In this document: piece by piece, positions 22,060 through 23,288 of the stretch
Numbering within the stretch: position 1 is the first letter of the stretch
How the letters are laid out: every line of letters starts with the position of its first letter
Source: JADJNW01 sp033761835
Lineage (GTDB): Bacteria; Bacteroidota; Bacteroidia; Chitinophagales; Saprospiraceae
DNA length: 23,288 nucleotides
Reading direction: 5' to 3'
Assembly: GCA_033761835.1 (NCBI GenBank)
Contig: JANRME010000189.1
Coordinates: forward strand, 1-23,288
The notes under the pieces: model-generated
Database searches by the model: none
Told to the model about the DNA's origin: nothing
Seen by the model: only the letters and a program-made list of their open reading frames with translations
Position numbers and translations under genes: made by a program

Positions 22060-23154
22060 ATGAAAAAAACGATACTCTTTATTAATTTACTGATATTTTT
22101 GCTATTCGCTTGTAAAAAACCGGCGGAAGAAATTATATTAATTGAAGATTTTCGCACGCGTTGCGTCAAAGCAATTGAGAATCCAAAGCTGGAAGGATGG
22201 GATTTGACAGAATTATTTATCGAGATTAATGGAAGTAAAGAACACCAACACGCATCTGATTTATTTTTCATATCTAATGAAACGGGCTACGTTATTGCCG
22301 ATCGGCGTTTGATCAAGACCGAAAACGCCGGCGCAACCTGGAATATCGTTCCATTGAGTATTGGCGGTAGTCTTGAAAGATATAGCGAGGTTTTCTTTTT
22401 GAATAAATCCCTGGGGTGGGTGCTTTCTTACCACGGTGAAAATTGCGAAAATTCAAGCTGTGATATCGTTCCAACGATCTGGAAAACCAATGATGCCGGG
22501 GCTTCGTGGTCAGCCATTAAACCGAAAGTTGAAGGCATTATTGGAAATCTTTATATGATAAATGAACTAAATGGATTTTGTCTGATCGCTTCTTCCAAAA
22601 CTGGTCGAAAATTGCTGCGCACCAATGATGGCGGCGCTTCCTGGACGGAGATTCCCGGCGTCAAACCTAGTCCTTATCATTTTAGAATTCGATTTACTGA
22701 TAAAAACATTGGCTTCATCCTTGGCGATAATGATATTTTATATAAAACTTCCGATGGCGGCGATACCTGGCAAGAATTGCATCATAGTTTGGAAGAAGCA
22801 CATAATATTATTTTTATTGATAATAATATTGGCTATATCACCGACGCAATTAGTATTGTAAAAACAGAAGATGGCGGCCAAAACTGGCAAACCATTTACA
22901 CGAATGAAAGTCTTATCCGACTTGTGCATTTCCGGAATCAAGATGAAGGCATCGCTTTTATTAATACGCCGCAAGTTTGTGACGATGGCACGATCGATTA
23001 TTTCAGTAATATTTCAATGACCGAGAATGGCGGCACCGATTGGGAACTCGATCCTTTTGGCATCGAACCCTACGCCATTATTACATCCGTGCCTTCTGCC
23101 GATATTTGTTATATGCTTTCGAGCGAGGGATTATTTCGTTTTATTAAAAAATAA
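22060..23154 (+). CDS. Lipoprotein with six Asp-box (Ycf48/BNR-like) repeats
   Basis: The protein has 364 residues with a lipoprotein signal (MKKTILFINLLIFLLFACKK, Cys18 predicted lipidated). Six copies of the T.DGG.TW-type loop recur at about residues 87-94, 143-150, 188-195, 230-237, 269-276 and 321-328 (TENAGATW, TNDAGASW, TNDGGASW, TSDGGDTW, TEDGGQNW, TENGGTDW). Between them are GY/GF/GW-centred strands, as in Ycf48/HCF136 and sialidase-like propellers. The repeat number suggests a six- or seven-bladed beta propeller on a membrane surface. No sialidase active-site Arg triad is evident, so it is probably a binding or assembly protein rather than an enzyme. Three extra cysteines (Cys129, Cys134, Cys174) could form disulfides. 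It is 34 bases upstream of the HldD-like gene. Confidence 0.85.
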   Translation: MKKTILFINLLIFLLFACKKPAEEIILIEDFRTRCVKAIENPKLEGWDLTELFIEINGSKEHQHASDLFFISNETGYVIADRRLIKTENAGATWNIVPLSIGGSLERYSEVFFLNKSLGWVLSYHGENCENSSCDIVPTIWKTNDAGASWSAIKPKVEGIIGNLYMINELNGFCLIASSKTGRKLLRTNDGGASWTEIPGVKPSPYHFRIRFTDKNIGFILGDNDILYKTSDGGDTWQELHHSLEEAHNIIFIDNNIGYITDAISIVKTEDGGQNWQTIYTNESLIRLVHFRNQDEGIAFINTPQVCDDGTIDYFSNISMTENGGTDWELDPFGIEPYAIITSVPSADICYMLSSEGLFRFIKK

Positions 23155-23188
23155 AGCAAACATCTTATCTTAGCGATCAAAAAAACAC

Positions 23189-23288
23189 ATGATCGTAGTG
23201 ACCGGCGCAGCGGGCTTTATTGGTAGTTGTTTGGTGCGAAAACTCAATAATGAAGGGCATTGGAATCTCATTCTTGTAGATGATTTCA
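23189..23288 (+). CDS. hldD: ADP-glyceromanno-heptose 6-epimerase, N-terminal part (continues past window)
   Basis: Only 33 codons are present before the window ends. They start with the NAD-binding Rossmann loop MIVVTGAAGFIGSCLVRKL (GxxGxxG) and the strand LILVDDF, ending with the acidic residue that holds the NAD(P) ribose. The wording, especially VTGAAGFIGSCLV and VDDF, is that of HldD/RfaD, which epimerises ADP-D-glycero-D-manno-heptose to the L-glycero form for lipopolysaccharide core synthesis. Other extended short-chain dehydrogenases begin similarly, so the specific assignment is probable rather than certain. It starts 34 bases after the preceding lipoprotein gene. Confidence 0.75.
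   Translation, partial: MIVVTGAAGFIGSCLVRKLNNEGHWNLILVDDF

Noticed and set aside
22060..23154. Sialidase assignment for the Asp-box lipoprotein
   Set aside because: Asp-box loops alone are not diagnostic; I could not find the Arg triad, Tyr and Glu arrangement of a sialidase.

Overview
The window looks like chromosomal DNA of a Bacteroidota bacterium, most likely a Chitinophagia/Saprospiria-type relative. The grounds are the protein families (GWxTD, DUF2911 and DUF4256 proteins, small SnoaL-like and lipocalin-like proteins, many short-signal lipoproteins of the type MKK...FSC/FAC), promoter elements of the Bacteroidota type (TTTG or TTG, about 20 bases, then TAnnTTTG), and starts mostly without a clear Shine-Dalgarno sequence. 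No tRNA, rRNA, CRISPR array, transposase or phage gene is visible. Coding density is high and no gene-free stretch exceeds about 240 bases.

Region 1 (1-2616) is accessory-looking. It holds the end of an unknown gene and then three tightly coupled genes: a four-helix membrane protein with a C-terminal coiled coil, a lipoprotein with a degenerate von Willebrand A-like fold, and a five-helix membrane protein. I recognise no family for these, and this is the best candidate in the window for an undescribed system. A short stretch (2617-2796) with a possible gene remnant separates it from housekeeping DNA.

Region 2 (2797-10324) is mostly housekeeping: ribulose-phosphate epimerase, a DUF3841 protein, a small membrane protein, the potassium transporter Kup, a secreted GWxTD protein, a lipocalin-like lipoprotein, a secreted DUF2911 protein and the tRNA t6A enzyme TsaC/Sua5.

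Region 3 (10425-12262) is a self-contained operon: an ArsR/SdpR-type repressor, an AHSA1-type SRPBCC protein, a DoxX-like membrane protein and a DUF4256 protein. A complete Bacteroidota promoter with two matching 16-base operators (GTAGnnAAATnnCTAC) sits directly in front, so autoregulation can be read from the DNA.

Region 4 (12366-14285) holds an MFS exporter and a secreted Ala/Lys/Glu-rich coiled-coil protein. A 24-base-pair hairpin shared with the convergent peptidase gene contains both genes' last codons and stops.

Region 5 (14277-20730) is a hydrolase neighbourhood. On the minus strand lie a type-B carboxylesterase, a BD-FAE-like alpha/beta hydrolase, a 90-residue conserved protein and a secreted M24 (X-Pro) peptidase. 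Divergently lies a Nudix-fold transcriptional regulator whose Nudix box has lost catalytic residues; a near-perfect 23-base palindrome, its likely operator, lies between it and the esterase. A SnoaL-like protein and a secreted SGNH esterase follow. The simplest reading is a regulator controlling periplasmic or secreted ester- or carbohydrate-processing enzymes.

Region 6 (20913-23288) is envelope-related: an OmpA-family lipoprotein with a strong terminator, a lipoprotein with six Asp-box/Ycf48-like repeats, and the first 33 codons of an ADP-heptose epimerase (HldD-like).
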